Assembly: GCA_004551485.1 (NCBI GenBank)
Contig: SBLD01000009.1
Coordinates: 112,112 to 156,178 of the forward strand
Length of the DNA: 44,067 bases
DNA from: Billgrantia azerbaijanica
GTDB lineage: Bacteria > Pseudomonadota > Gammaproteobacteria > Pseudomonadales > Halomonadaceae
Reading direction: 5' to 3'
Made by a program: the position numbers and the translations under genes. Below are positions 33,702 through 44,067 of the stretch, in pieces. The notes beneath the pieces are model-generated. The model had not been told where the DNA came from. It ran no database searches and worked only from the letters and a program-made list of their open reading frames with translations. Each line of letters opens with the position of its first letter. Position 1 is the stretch's first letter.

Positions 33702-34471
33702 GCCAGCCCCCGATGGTAGACGCGCTGGTCGGTGACGGTGTGATACGGCGGCCGGTCGAGCTGGTAGGCCAGGGTCATGGCATCGAGCATCGTCCACAGC
33801 ACGTCGAGCTTGAACTGCAGGATGTCGAGGGCGCGCTGCTGGCTCTCGACGGTGGTGCACACCGCCAGCGCCACCTCCAGGCCATGCTCGACGTCGCGAC
33901 GCGCCTCCTTGAGCCGCTTGCGGAAGTAGGCGTAGCCGGCCTCGTCGATCCACGGGTAGTGGCCCGGCCAGGTGTCGAGGCGGCTCTGGTGGGCCAGGGG
34001 GGCGAACAGCTCGGTCAGAGAGGAGATCGCCCCCTCCTCCCAGCTGGCGCGACGCACGAAGTTGACGTAGGCGTCCACCGCAAAGCGCACGCCCGGCAGC
34101 ACGTGCTCCTGGGACCACAGCTCGTCGCGGGTCAGCCCCACCGCCTCGCCGAGCGCCAGCCAGGCCTCGATGCCGCCAGCGTCGTCGTCGCGGCCGTCGT
34201 GGTCGAGGATGCGCTGGATCCAGCGCCGGCGGGTATCGGCATCCGGGCAGTTGGCCAGCAACGCGGCATCCTTCTGCGGGATCATCACCTGGTAATAGAA
34301 GCGATTGGCCACCCAGCCGCGGATCTGCTCGGGGGTGGCGCGCCCCTCGGCCATGTCGACCTGGTAGGGGTGGTGAATATGGTAGTAGTCACCCTTGGCC
34401 AGCAGTGCGGCGCGAAAGGCCTCGGGCGTCAGGGGAACGGCACCGGATGATCCGGCAGCGGTCACAGTCAT
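33698..34471 (-). CDS. pqqC: PqqC, final oxidase of PQQ synthesis
   Basis: A 257-residue helical protein with the family stretches [35 protein letters not shown] and LDHDGRDD. PqqC carries out the last ring closure and eight-electron oxidation using oxygen. Length matches the family. It lies 36 bp after pqqB and overlaps pqqD. Confidence 0.95.
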   Translation of the reverse strand: MTVTAAGSSGAVPLTPEAFRAALLAKGDYYHIHHPYQVDMAEGRATPEQIRGWVANRFYYQVMIPQKDAALLANCPDADTRRRWIQRILDHDGRDDDAGGIEAWLALGEAVGLTRDELWSQEHVLPGVRFAVDAYVNFVRRASWEEGAISSLTELFAPLAHQSRLDTWPGHYPWIDEAGYAYFRKRLKEARRDVEHGLEVALAVCTTVESQQRALDILQFKLDVLWTMLDAMTLAYQLDRPPYHTVTDQRVYHRGLA

Positions 34472-34507
34472 GACAGGCTCCTTGAGCTCGATTCACAGCA
34501 CCGCGGC

Positions 34508-35437
34508 TCACAGCGTCAGGCGCATACCGTCGAAGGCCACTTCGATGCCGTGGTCCTCGAGTACCGCCCGCTCGGCGGAGGTCTCGTCGAGAATCGGATT
34601 GGTATTGTTGATATGGATCAGAACACGGCGCGTGCTCTCGGGCAACGCATCGAGTTCGTCGATCATTCCCCGCTCGCCGGCCAGCGCCAGGTGCCCCATC
34701 TGTGCACCGGTCGTCTGGGTGATCCCCAGCCGTGCCATCTCGTCGTCGTGCCACAGGGTGCCGTCGACCAGAACGCAGTCGGCACGCGCCAGGCAGTCGC
34801 GCACCTCGTCGGTCAGCTCTCCCAGCCCAGGGGCGTAGAACAGCGAGGTCGCCCCGGCGCTGTCCTCGATGAACAGCCCCAGGTTGTCGCCCGGTGTGGG
34901 CGAGCCGCGGCGCGGTGAATAGGGAGGCGCATTGCTGTCCAGGGCCACGGCGGTGAAACGCAGGCCGGGACAGCTGGGTACGCTGAACGCCACCTGGCGA
35001 TGCTCGGCGTCCATCATGATCGGCTGCCAGCGCAGCCCGCCCTGCCAGTGCTCCAGCATGGGGAACAGCGGAAAACCGGTACTCAGGTCGCGATGCACGC
35101 TGGGGGTGCACCACACGTCCAGCGGACACCCCTCGCGCAGCGACAGCAGCCCGGTGGTGTGATCGATCTGGGCGTCCACCAGCAGCACCTCGGCGATGCC
35201 GGTGTCGCGCACGCCCCGCCGCGGCTGTAGCTCGGGGTTGGCGGCGATCTGGGCACGAATGTCCGGCGAGGCGTTGCACAGCAGCCAGCGCTCGCCGTCA
35301 CTGCTGATGGCAATGGACGACTGGGTGCGCGGGGTCAGCCCCGGCCTGCCTTCTCTCACGCCCTGGCAGTTCGGGCAGTTGCAGTTCCACTGCGGGAAAC
35401 CACCACCGGCCCCCGCCCCGAGTATCAGAATCTGCAT
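34508..35437 (-). CDS. pqqB: PqqB, metallo-beta-lactamase-fold hydroxylase of PQQ synthesis
   Basis: A 309-residue protein starting [24 protein letters not shown], which is diagnostic for PqqB. It continues with [16 protein letters not shown] and [11 protein letters not shown]. PqqB hydroxylates the crosslinked tyrosine moiety. The family has the metallo-beta-lactamase fold but not the usual HxHxDH motif, as here. It lies 78 bp after pqqA, with a hairpin between them. Confidence 0.95.
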   Translation of the reverse strand: MQILILGAGAGGGFPQWNCNCPNCQGVREGRPGLTPRTQSSIAISSDGERWLLCNASPDIRAQIAANPELQPRRGVRDTGIAEVLLVDAQIDHTTGLLSLREGCPLDVWCTPSVHRDLSTGFPLFPMLEHWQGGLRWQPIMMDAEHRQVAFSVPSCPGLRFTAVALDSNAPPYSPRRGSPTPGDNLGLFIEDSAGATSLFYAPGLGELTDEVRDCLARADCVLVDGTLWHDDEMARLGITQTTGAQMGHLALAGERGMIDELDALPESTRRVLIHINNTNPILDETSAERAVLEDHGIEVAFDGMRLTL

Positions 35438-35477
35438 GCGCGATCCTCATCGAGCGCTGGTGATCGGAAAGAAGTGA

Positions 35478-35506
35478 GCTGGCGCGCGACGAGCCGCAGC
35501 GCCAGC
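35478..35506 (-). terminator. Hairpin between pqqA and pqqB (attenuator)
   Basis: GCTGGCGC (35478-35485) pairs with GCGCCAGC (35499-35506) around a 13-base loop. On the minus strand it is followed by TCACTTCTTTCC. It probably ends many transcripts after pqqA, so the precursor peptide is made in excess. Confidence 0.5.
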
Positions 35507-35515
35507 GTCGCTCGC

Positions 35516-35587
35516 TCAGCGATTGGCGATATAGAGGGTCACCTCGAAGCCAAGGCGCAGGTCGTTATAGGCCGGTTTGGTCCACAT
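35516..35587 (-). CDS. pqqA: PqqA, PQQ precursor peptide
   Basis: A 23-residue peptide, [19 protein letters not shown] followed by IANR. Glu15 and Tyr19 (ExxxY) are the atoms that become PQQ. The start follows an AGGAG site 7 bases upstream. Sequence and length match PqqA of pseudomonads. It is the first gene of pqqABCDE and is too short for most gene finders. No pqqF-like peptidase gene is seen in this window, so processing depends on one elsewhere. Confidence 0.97.
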   Translation of the reverse strand: MWTKPAYNDLRLGFEVTLYIANR

Positions 35588-35612
35588 GGTTGTTCTCCTG
35601 TGCGTGGGTTTG

Positions 35613-35680
35613 ACATTAGGCAAGTGCCACTCACAGTTAAGCATTCGTGCTGCCTGGACGATTCGCTACTTTGGAAGGAG
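35613..35680 (-). promoter_or_regulatory. Predicted pqqA promoter, AgmR-type spacing
   Basis: On the minus strand CTCCTTCCAA (35680 to 35671; 8 of 10 against CTACTACCAA) is followed at exactly the shared 62-base offset by TAATGT (35618 to 35613) as -10. The second box is missing at the usual place, though AGTGGCAC occurs nearer the -10. AgmR/ErbR control of pqq genes is known in P. aeruginosa. Confidence 0.45.
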
Positions 35681-35746
35681 ATTTGCTCGTCATTTTGACC
35701 CCCGGCGCCGCGGGCATCCCGTGCAACCAGAGCCCGCAAGCGATAC

Positions 35747-37921
<2,175 letters not shown>

Positions 37922-37949
37922 GACTCGTCGGCCTCGGTATCAGGGCAAC

Positions 37950-38474
37950 TCAGGGCACATGGATGCGCGCCACGTGCCAGACGGAACGGAAGCGGATGCG
38001 CTCATTGCGCAGCTCCGGGTGCTCGTCGAAGGGGTAGAGCACTATCAGGGGGCCGAGGTCGCGTACGGCGATGGGCTCGCCATCGCGCTCGAGCGCCAGG
38101 ATGACGTCGTAGTCCTGGAAGTCCGACACCGGGATCTCGGCGACGTAGTCGTTGAGCGCGTGCACCCGCACGTGCTCGGCCTCGACCCCGGCGGCCGCCA
38201 GCACGGCACGCATCAGCGGCCCCTCGAAACGAAACACGCCCTCTGCCCAGGGAATGTGCGTCTCGATCACCCGCGACGGCAACGCCATCAACTGTGAACG
38301 GTCGAGGTGGAGCGCGTCACCGACGTTGGGACGAGCAATATCGCCCTCGAGGCGCAGCAGAACCTCGCCGCCGGGGGGCGGCAAAGGCGTTTCGGCCAGG
38401 ACGGCCACCGGCAGGGCACAGAGCAGGACCAGGCCGGCGAGCAGGGAAACAAGGCGTCGGTGGTGACGGGGCAT
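37950..38474 (-). CDS. Exported protein related to molybdopterin-oxidoreductase fold, partner of the hybrid kinase
   Basis: A 174-residue exported protein (MPRHHRRLVSLLAGLVLLCALPVAVLAE). The remainder resembles a truncated sulfite-oxidase-type domain: FRFEGPLMRAVLAAAGV, VRVHALNDYVAEIPVSDF, PLIVLYPFDEHPEL and a final SVWHVARIHVP. There is no Cys for a molybdenum cofactor in the usual place, so it is likely a binding or sensory relative and not an enzyme. The ATG at 38474 is preferred; the frame could extend to a TTG at 38510 without a signal peptide. It precedes the hybrid kinase in one operon. Confidence 0.75.
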   Translation of the reverse strand: MPRHHRRLVSLLAGLVLLCALPVAVLAETPLPPPGGEVLLRLEGDIARPNVGDALHLDRSQLMALPSRVIETHIPWAEGVFRFEGPLMRAVLAAAGVEAEHVRVHALNDYVAEIPVSDFQDYDVILALERDGEPIAVRDLGPLIVLYPFDEHPELRNERIRFRSVWHVARIHVP

Positions 38475-38534
38475 GACGGCAGTCCGGTGCGTGGCGGAGT
38501 CTGCCGTCAAGGGTACGCGATTGCGGGAGAAAGA

Positions 38535-39350
38535 TCAGGCGGCGCTGCGCTCGATCGGCTCGCAGCGCACCAGGTCCTCGTAGGCATGCCAGCTGGCGTG
38601 CCCCAGCACCGGCAGGACCAGCGCCAGGCCGATATAGAAGGTCAGCATGCCTACCAGCACGCAGCCGGTGAGGATGACCGCCCACAGCAGCATGGGGCGG
38701 AAGTTGCGCGCCACCGCGCGCACGCTCGCCTCGATCCCCTCCATGAAGGTGAGCTCCTGGTCCATCAGGGTGGGAATGGCCACCACGCTGATGGAGAAGG
38801 CGCCGAACGCCAGCACCGCGCCCACCGCCGTCCCCACGGCGATCATGCCCAGTCCCTGCGGGGTGGTGAGCAGTGAGGCATAGAGCGTGGCGGGGTCGGG
38901 GGCCTCGAAGCCGAAGAAGAGCGCGAACAGCAGGGTCGCGAAACGGATCCAGGCGAGAAAGAAGATCATCATCATCACGCCCATCATGGCCAACTGGCCG
39001 GCATGGGGACGCCAGGCGCTGAAAGCATCGCCCAGGTGGGGCGCGCGGTTGGCCTCGAGGGCCCGGCTGATACCGTAGGACCCCACCGCCACCAGCGGAC
39101 CGATGAACATGAAGCCGGCCACCATGGGCAGCAGCCAGTGCCACAGGTCGAGCACGATGGCGCCGGCCGTGACGGCGATGCTCAACCCGACCCAGAACAT
39201 GCCGTAGGCGAGGCTCACCGCCGTGGCCTGACGGAAATCCTCGAAGCCGGCCCACAGCCAGGCACGCGGCCTGTCCATGCCGATCGGGTTGATGGTGATC
39301 CGTACCGTGGGAACCGCGGTCTGCCGTCTGGAGCGTGTCGTTGCGTTCAT
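38535..39350 (-). CDS. DUF2189 family integral membrane protein
   Basis: A 271-residue protein with a short basic N-terminus (MNATTRSRRQTAVPTVRITINPIGMDRP) and about five or six hydrophobic segments, including WHWLLPMVAGFMFIGPLVAVG, MMGVMMMIFFLAWIRFATLLFALFFGF and MLLWAVILTGCVLVGMLTFYIG (shown as position guides). It ends in WHAYEDLVRCEP. It fits the DUF2189 family, whose function is unknown but which is often near cytochrome or respiratory genes. The ATG at 39350 is chosen with a GGGGTAAG ribosome site. It is a lone gene between the kinase system and the stress-protein gene. Confidence 0.8.
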   Translation of the reverse strand: MNATTRSRRQTAVPTVRITINPIGMDRPRAWLWAGFEDFRQATAVSLAYGMFWVGLSIAVTAGAIVLDLWHWLLPMVAGFMFIGPLVAVGSYGISRALEANRAPHLGDAFSAWRPHAGQLAMMGVMMMIFFLAWIRFATLLFALFFGFEAPDPATLYASLLTTPQGLGMIAVGTAVGAVLAFGAFSISVVAIPTLMDQELTFMEGIEASVRAVARNFRPMLLWAVILTGCVLVGMLTFYIGLALVLPVLGHASWHAYEDLVRCEPIERSAA

Positions 39351-39557
39351 TGGCTTACCCCGTCTTTTCGTCATGGGAGGGGACGAGAGGGCGCTGTTTC
39401 CAGGACAGCGTCTTGTTCTCTTCACACAACCATAATGTAGTTGACCTGGCGCAAGGTTGCCGGTGCGAACCGTGAAGGCATCACGCTCGGCACCAACGGT
39501 GGCGGCCACGGACGGGGAGGCCCCGGCCCGTGGCCGGGGCGAACGAGGGGGGAATGC

Positions 39558-39986
39558 TCAGCGCACGATCATCACCGAGATCTTGGTATGGTGCACGACG
39601 TGTTCGGCGTTGGGCCCAAGCACGTAGTCGGCGAACTTGCGCTTGTTGTGGGAGGCCATGACGATCAGGTCCGCCCCGACCTTCACGGCCGCCTGGATGA
39701 TCGCCTCCCAGGGGGAGCCGTCGACGATCACGCTCTGCACCTGGACGTCCTCCGGCACGTGTTCCTCGATGAACTTGTGCTGGGCCTCCGAAAGGCGCTG
39801 GTGCGCCTTCTCGGCGAAGCCGTTGGGGAAGTAGGAGCCCACCAGCGGCATGTGGAAGTCCGGCAGCACCGTGACCACGTGCAGCGAGGCGCCGAAGGTA
39901 CGGCACAGCGTCACCGCGGTCGGCAGCGCCTTGCGCCAGGAGCTCTCCTCGTTGAGGTCCACCGGCAACACGATCTTTTGGTACAT
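39558..39986 (-). CDS. Universal stress protein, UspA family, linked to TRAP genes (TeaD-like)
   Basis: A 142-residue protein starting MYQKIVLPVDLNEESSWRKAL and ending with a nucleotide-binding loop GADLIVMASHNKRKFADYVLGPNAEHVVHHTKISVMIVR (the GxxG-type stretch around residues 105-135). The start at 39986 has AAGGAG 9 bases upstream; ATGs at 39995 and 39992 are too close to that site. It lies 63 bp downstream of the fused TRAP permease. In Halomonas elongata the UspA protein TeaD is encoded beside the TRAP transporter TeaABC and binds ATP to regulate it. A similar role for this gene is inferred from the context. Confidence 0.82.
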   Translation of the reverse strand: MYQKIVLPVDLNEESSWRKALPTAVTLCRTFGASLHVVTVLPDFHMPLVGSYFPNGFAEKAHQRLSEAQHKFIEEHVPEDVQVQSVIVDGSPWEAIIQAAVKVGADLIVMASHNKRKFADYVLGPNAEHVVHHTKISVMIVR

Positions 39987-40049
39987 GGTCATCATCTCCT
40001 TAAGCTCTGCCCGAAAACTGTCTGCGCTCGTCGACTTTTCAGACAAGGC

Positions 40050-42659
40050 TTAGGCCGCTTCGGCGGTCGAAGCCTGGGCCGCGCGACGCCGTCGCTGCAG
40101 CATCACCACCAGGCCGAATACCAGCAGGCCCGGAATCCACATCAGCTCCTTCGGCCAACGCCCCACCGGCGCCCTGACGGTAAGAATCTGCTGGTCGAAG
40201 AACATCGAGCCCAGGCCGATCTGCTCGGCCTGGCTACCGAAGGTCACGCTGTCGACGTAGGTCGCTCCGTCCTCCTCGGTCCGCAGCGTCAGGCCCAGGT
40301 TCGCCATGCGCTCCTCGGCCGAGTCGCCATCGGGCACCGGCACCAGCAGGAAGCGGGTGAACTGGTCACCGAAGTCGTCCTCGTCGAGGATCTCAACCCG
40401 TAGGTTGCTGCCCTCCTCCACGCTGCCGAGCGCCTGGGCGAACTCGCTGGGCGGCACCGACTGGTAGGGGTCGTGGACGATGTCCATCCAGAAGCCGGGG
40501 CGGAACAGGGTGAAGGCCACCAGCAGCAGGAGCACGCTCTCGTACCAGCGGCTACGGGCAAACATGTAGCCCTGGGTGCCGGCGGCGAAGATCAGCATGG
40601 CGATGGTCGCCACCACGAAGACAAGCAGTCCCTGCAGGAAGGAGACATCGATCAACAGCAGGTCGGTGTTGAAGATGAACAGGAACGGCAGCGCCGCCGT
40701 GCGCAGGCTGTAGTAGAAAGCCTGGAAGCCGGTGCGCAGCGGGTCGCCGCCGGACACCGCCGCGGCGGCGAACGATGCCAAGCCCACCGGCGGGGTCACG
40801 TCGGCCATGATGCCGAAGTAGAAGACGAAGAGGTGCACGGCGATGAGCGGCACGATCAGGCCGTTCTGCTGCCCCAGGGTGACGATCACCGGGGCCATCA
40901 GCGCCGAGACCACGATGTAGTTGGCGGTGGTGGGCAACCCCATGCCGAGGATCAGGCTGAGCACCGCGGTGAGCAGCAGGATCAGCAGCAGGTTGCCCAT
41001 GGAGAGCACTTCCACCAGGTCGGCGAGCACCAGGCCCACGCCGGTCTGGGAAACGGCGCCGACGATGATCCCCGCGGTGGCCGTGGCGATGCCGATGCCG
41101 ATCATGTTGCGCGCGCCGCCCACCAGACCGTTCCACAGGTCGAGCAAGCCCTCCTTGAGGTCCGCGGCCAGCCGGCTGCGGCCGCGGAAAAGCGCCGTGA
41201 TCGGCCGCTGGGTGATCATGATCAAGATCATGAAGACAGTGGCCCAGAAGGCGGAAAGCCCCGGCGAGAGGCGCTCCACCATCAGGCACCAGACCAGCAC
41301 GATCACCGGCAGGATGTAGTGAAGCCCCACCATGACGGTGGGCCGTGTCTGGGGCAGCTTCACGACCGGCGAGGCCGGATCGTCGAGTTCCAGTTCCGGA
41401 TAGTAGCTTCCGACCCTGAGCAGCCCCACGTAGACGACGGCCAGCACCGCGGCCACCACCCAGGGGGTGGCGCCGCCGAGGAGCGGCTTGAGCCAGCCCA
41501 GGCCATAGTAGACGGCAAGCGCAAGCCCCATCAGCAGCAGCAACCCGGCGAGGAAGCCGGTCACCTTGGCCAGCAGCGGGCGCACCGGGTTGCTGGACGG
41601 CAGCCCCTCCAGGTTGGCCTTGAGCGCCTCGAGGTGGACGATGTAGACCAGCGCGATGTAGGAGATCAGCGCCGGCAGGAAGGCGTGCTTGATCACCTCC
41701 ACGTAGGAGATGCCGACATACTCCACCATCAGGAAGGCGGCCGCCCCCATCACCGGCGGCATGATCTGGCCATTGACCGAGGAGGCCACCTCCACGGCAC
41801 CGGCCTTCTCGGCCGGGAAGCCGACGCGCTTCATCATGGGAATGGTGAAGGTGCCAGTCGTCACGGTATTGGCGATCGACGAACCGGAGATCAGGCCGGT
41901 CATGCCCGAGGCCACCACGGCGGCCTTGGCCGGTCCGCCCTTGTAGTGACCGAGCAGCGAGAAGGCGACCTTGATGAAGTAGTTGCCGGCGCCCGCCTTG
42001 TCGAGGAGCGCCCCGAAGAGCACGAAAAGGAAGACGAAGCTCGTCGATACCCCGAGCGCGATGCCGAACACGCCCTGGGTGGTCAGCCACTGGTGGTTGA
42101 TCAGGCCGTAGAGACTCACCCCTCGGTGGGCGAGAAAGCCTGGCATCCAGGGACCGAACAGGGAGTAGAGGATGAACACCGAGGCGACGATCGCGAGCGG
42201 CGGCCCGAGTGCCCGACGCGTCGCCTCGAGCAATATCAGGATGCCCGTCACGCCAACGACCATGTCCTGGGTGATGGGCGCGCCCGGGCGCTGTGACAGC
42301 GCATCGTAGAAGATGAACATGTAGGCGGCGCAGAAGGCACCGACCGCGGCCAGCAACCAGTCCTGCAGGGGGATGTGATCCCGCGGCGAGCGCTTCAATG
42401 CCGGGTAGGCCATGAAGGCCAGGAAGATGGCGAAGGCGAGGTGGATGGAGCGCGCCTCCGTGGCATTGAACACCCCGAAGCCCACCATGAAGGGTAGCGG
42501 CGAGGAGATCCACAGCTGGAACAGCGACCAGGCTGCGGCGAGACCCACCAGCAGCTTGCCCGGCGCCCCGAGCGGCTTGCGCGCGCCGGTATCGGACGAG
42601 GCGACCATGTCCTCCAGGTCGGTCTCGTGACCGCGGGAAATCTCTTTGTCATCCGTCAT
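40050..42659 (-). CDS. TRAP transporter, fused 4TM-12TM permease with C-terminal DUF3394
   Basis: An 869-residue membrane protein that fuses the small (DctQ-like) and large (DctM-like) permease subunits, as in the TAXI branch. Numerous helices follow, with the conserved stretch ASGMTGLISGSSIANTVTTG and MGLPTTANYIVVSALMAP. The C-terminal 180 residues form an extracytoplasmic DUF3394 region (residues about 700-840) before a last helix. The ATG at 42659 follows AGGA; a longer frame to 42737 has no ribosome site. The binding protein gene lies 155 bp upstream with two hairpins between, suggesting a higher level of binding protein than permease. Substrate is unknown. Confidence 0.9.
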   Translation of the reverse strand: MTDDKEISRGHETDLEDMVASSDTGARKPLGAPGKLLVGLAAAWSLFQLWISSPLPFMVGFGVFNATEARSIHLAFAIFLAFMAYPALKRSPRDHIPLQDWLLAAVGAFCAAYMFIFYDALSQRPGAPITQDMVVGVTGILILLEATRRALGPPLAIVASVFILYSLFGPWMPGFLAHRGVSLYGLINHQWLTTQGVFGIALGVSTSFVFLFVLFGALLDKAGAGNYFIKVAFSLLGHYKGGPAKAAVVASGMTGLISGSSIANTVTTGTFTIPMMKRVGFPAEKAGAVEVASSVNGQIMPPVMGAAAFLMVEYVGISYVEVIKHAFLPALISYIALVYIVHLEALKANLEGLPSSNPVRPLLAKVTGFLAGLLLLMGLALAVYYGLGWLKPLLGGATPWVVAAVLAVVYVGLLRVGSYYPELELDDPASPVVKLPQTRPTVMVGLHYILPVIVLVWCLMVERLSPGLSAFWATVFMILIMITQRPITALFRGRSRLAADLKEGLLDLWNGLVGGARNMIGIGIATATAGIIVGAVSQTGVGLVLADLVEVLSMGNLLLILLLTAVLSLILGMGLPTTANYIVVSALMAPVIVTLGQQNGLIVPLIAVHLFVFYFGIMADVTPPVGLASFAAAAVSGGDPLRTGFQAFYYSLRTAALPFLFIFNTDLLLIDVSFLQGLLVFVVATIAMLIFAAGTQGYMFARSRWYESVLLLLVAFTLFRPGFWMDIVHDPYQSVPPSEFAQALGSVEEGSNLRVEILDEDDFGDQFTRFLLVPVPDGDSAEERMANLGLTLRTEEDGATYVDSVTFGSQAEQIGLGSMFFDQQILTVRAPVGRWPKELMWIPGLLVFGLVVMLQRRRRAAQASTAEAA

Positions 42660-42747
42660 GTGCGTATCCTGCCACTGTCGTTGATACAGCCGGACCCAAT
42701 GGCCCTGCCACCCCGGCTGCGCTACACCCTGCCTCACCCCTCAAGCA

Positions 42748-42779
42748 GATGCGCGGACCCTCTCGAGCGTCCGCGCATC
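42748..42779 (-). terminator. Intercistronic hairpin between TAXI protein and TRAP permease
   Basis: GATGCGCGGAC (42748-42758) and GTCCGCGCATC (42769-42779) form an 11-bp stem with a 10-base loop. The sequence after it on the minus strand is not T-rich, so it may protect the upstream message from exonucleases or weaken read-through rather than stop transcription fully. Confidence 0.55.
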
Positions 42780-42786
42780 CAACTGT

Positions 42787-42808
42787 GAAGGATCAGTGTC
42801 GATCCTTC
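42787..42808 (-). terminator. Hairpin just after the TAXI gene stop
   Basis: GAAGGATC (42787-42794) pairs with GATCCTTC (42801-42808) around a 6-base loop, 6 bases past the stop codon at 42815. With the next hairpin it makes a double structure that could differentially stabilise the binding-protein mRNA. Confidence 0.45.
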
Positions 42809-42814
42809 TTCAGA

Positions 42815-43795
42815 TCACTCGATCCAGCCGCGCTCGCGGTAGTAACGCGCCGCGCCCTCATGCAGCGGAGCGGTGAGGCCCTGGGAGATCATGTCCTCCT
42901 CCTCGAGGTTCTCGAAGGCCGGATGCAGGCGCTTGAAGCGATCGAAGTTCTCGAACACGGCCTTGACGGTCTCGTAGACGATCTCCTCGTCGAGACCGGC
43001 ATGGGTCACGAAGGTCGCCGACACGCCGAAGGTCTCGACGTCCTCGTCATTGCCGCGATAGAGCCCGCCGGGAATCACCGACTTGCTGTAGTAGGGGTAG
43101 GTCTCGATCAGCTCGTCGACCTCGGGGCCGGTGACCGGGATGAGATTGGCGTCGACGGTGGTGGTGGCCTCCTGGATGGAGCCGTTGGGGTGGCCCACCA
43201 CGTAGACCATGGCGTCGATGTTGTTGTCGGCGAGTGCCGCGGCCTGCTCGGCGGCGTCGAGCTGCGAGGCCAGGGAGAAGGTCTCTTCCGTCCAGCCCAT
43301 GGCGTCCATCAGCACATTCATGGTGTTGCGCTGGCCGGAGCCCGGGTTGCCGATGTTGACGCGCTTGCCGGGGAAGTCGCTGAAATGCTCGATGCCGGAG
43401 TCGGCACGGGCGACGACGGTCAGGGGCTCGCCGTGCATCTTGAACACGGCGCGCATCTCTTCCCAGGGGCCGTCGTCGGCGAAGTTCTCCTCGCCCTTGT
43501 ACGCTCGGTACTGCACGTCGGACTGCACGACGCCCATATCCAGTTCGCCGCTCTTCATGCCATTGACGTTGGCCACGGAGCCGCCGGTGGAAGGTGCGTT
43601 GCAGCGGATGTTGTGCTCGTCACTGCCGCGGTTGACCATGCGGCAGACCGACTGGCCGACGACGTAGTAGACGCCGGTCTGACCGCCGGTACCGATGGTG
43701 ATGAAGCGCTCCTGGGCGATGGCCGGAGCCGAGAACATGGCAGCGCCCAGGAGAGCGCCGGAGAAGGCAGCCGCAGTGAATGCGTGGCGTTTCAT
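42815..43795 (-). CDS. TAXI family TRAP solute-binding protein
   Basis: A 326-residue exported protein (MKRHAFTAAAFSGALLGAAMFSAPAIA) with the TAXI signature: ITIGTGGQTGVYYVVGQSVCRMVN at the mature N-terminus, SGGS-like motif TGGSVANVNGMKSGELDMGVVQSD, and PGSGQRNTMN. TAXI proteins deliver ligands to fused TRAP permeases. The ATG at 43795 follows AGAGGTG. Ligand is unknown; related proteins bind organic acids or glutamate. It begins the operon that continues with the permease and UspA. Confidence 0.92.
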   Translation of the reverse strand: MKRHAFTAAAFSGALLGAAMFSAPAIAQERFITIGTGGQTGVYYVVGQSVCRMVNRGSDEHNIRCNAPSTGGSVANVNGMKSGELDMGVVQSDVQYRAYKGEENFADDGPWEEMRAVFKMHGEPLTVVARADSGIEHFSDFPGKRVNIGNPGSGQRNTMNVLMDAMGWTEETFSLASQLDAAEQAAALADNNIDAMVYVVGHPNGSIQEATTTVDANLIPVTGPEVDELIETYPYYSKSVIPGGLYRGNDEDVETFGVSATFVTHAGLDEEIVYETVKAVFENFDRFKRLHPAFENLEEEDMISQGLTAPLHEGAARYYRERGWIE

Positions 43796-44067
43796 GAACA
43801 CACCTCTAGTGTTGTTGGGCAATCAGACGTTGTGTGAGTCGCTAGCGGATGGCCGGTAGGCGCCCAGCGCCCATACCGGTGGCTTACACCGCTCCCGACT
43901 ACTTTAGCGAAAAAAACGACTGTCTGATGCGAGTTTTTTCAACACTGCTAATTTTAGCCACGAGGATCGTTTAGTGTGCGTTAATTCTAGCCCGGAAATC
44001 TCACCGACAGAATGGAAATAGGCCTCCGCCTGGTGCATAAAGTAAGAGCCGCCAAGCACTTACTCCG
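43796..44067. other. AT-rich upstream region of the TRAP operon
   Basis: This end of the window is richer in A and T than the rest and holds no supported gene. It contains GAAAAAA (43909-43915) and TTTTTTC (43934-43940), an inverted pair around an 18-base spacer, and probably the TAXI gene promoter. I could not place a convincing -35/-10 pair. Confidence 0.4.

Noticed and set aside
40473-42296. A 607-residue plus-strand frame inside the TRAP permease
   Set aside because: Antisense shadow. The Asp/His/Gln-rich product is what the reverse complement of hydrophobic codons gives.

Overview
The window is a gammaproteobacterial chromosome segment with high GC and strong GC3 bias. A Halomonas-like organism is likely, judging from the proteins and from a TRAP transporter with an adjacent universal stress protein, but no rRNA or marker gene fixes this. 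About 35 kb is one dense island for periplasmic, PQQ-dependent alcohol oxidation. It corresponds to the ped cluster of Pseudomonas putida and the exa/erc/pqq cluster of P. aeruginosa. No tRNA, rRNA, CRISPR array or insertion sequence was seen.

Layout. Positions 1-9310 hold the catalytic core and a response regulator: a partial aldehyde dehydrogenase; a PQQ alcohol dehydrogenase with the lanthanide-type Asp (PedH-like); a three-gene quinoprotein-associated operon (metallohydrolase, SoxYZ-like carrier, binding protein); cytochrome c (PedF); then divergently a calcium-type dehydrogenase (PedE/ExaA-like), a pentapeptide-repeat protein, and the regulator of a PedS2/PedR2-type two-component system whose kinase extends to 10523. 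Positions 10679-14437 hold the pedA1A2BC-type ABC system, linked in P. putida to lanthanide-dependent growth. Positions 14511-17545 hold a repeat element, a second cytochrome c paralogue and a NosR-like FMN/4Fe-4S membrane protein. Positions 17591-27858 hold a FIST sensor with a diguanylate cyclase, an SsuABC/TauABC-type transporter, a CX3CW rhodanese-like protein, an AgmR/ErbR-type regulator, and a second FIST protein paired with a large multi-PAS hybrid kinase (NosP/NahK-like). Positions 27977-35587 hold a porin, an ErcS-like hybrid kinase, the iron-type alcohol dehydrogenase ErcA, and pqqEDCBA. Positions 35747-43795 hold a separate hybrid kinase with a molybdopterin-fold-like periplasmic protein, a DUF2189 membrane protein, UspA, and a fused TRAP permease with its TAXI binding protein.

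How the genes work together. PedH- or PedE-like enzymes oxidise alcohols in the periplasm with PQQ made by pqqABCDE and pass electrons to one of two cytochromes c. The aldehyde dehydrogenase finishes the oxidation. Two non-coding patterns stand out. (1) Seven promoters (aldehyde dehydrogenase, pedH, both pedF copies, the NosR-like gene, the second FIST gene, pqqA) share a box close to CTACTACCAA placed about 62 bp before a TANACT-like -10. This is a candidate AgmR/ErbR regulon. (2) A dyad with identical arms, CGGGAA-N3-TTCCCG, occurs upstream of pedE, followed by two weaker copies at 21-22 bp steps, and once just downstream of the predicted pedH -10. This is the geometry expected if one regulator activates pedE and represses pedH, as known for the rare-earth switch of P. 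putida.
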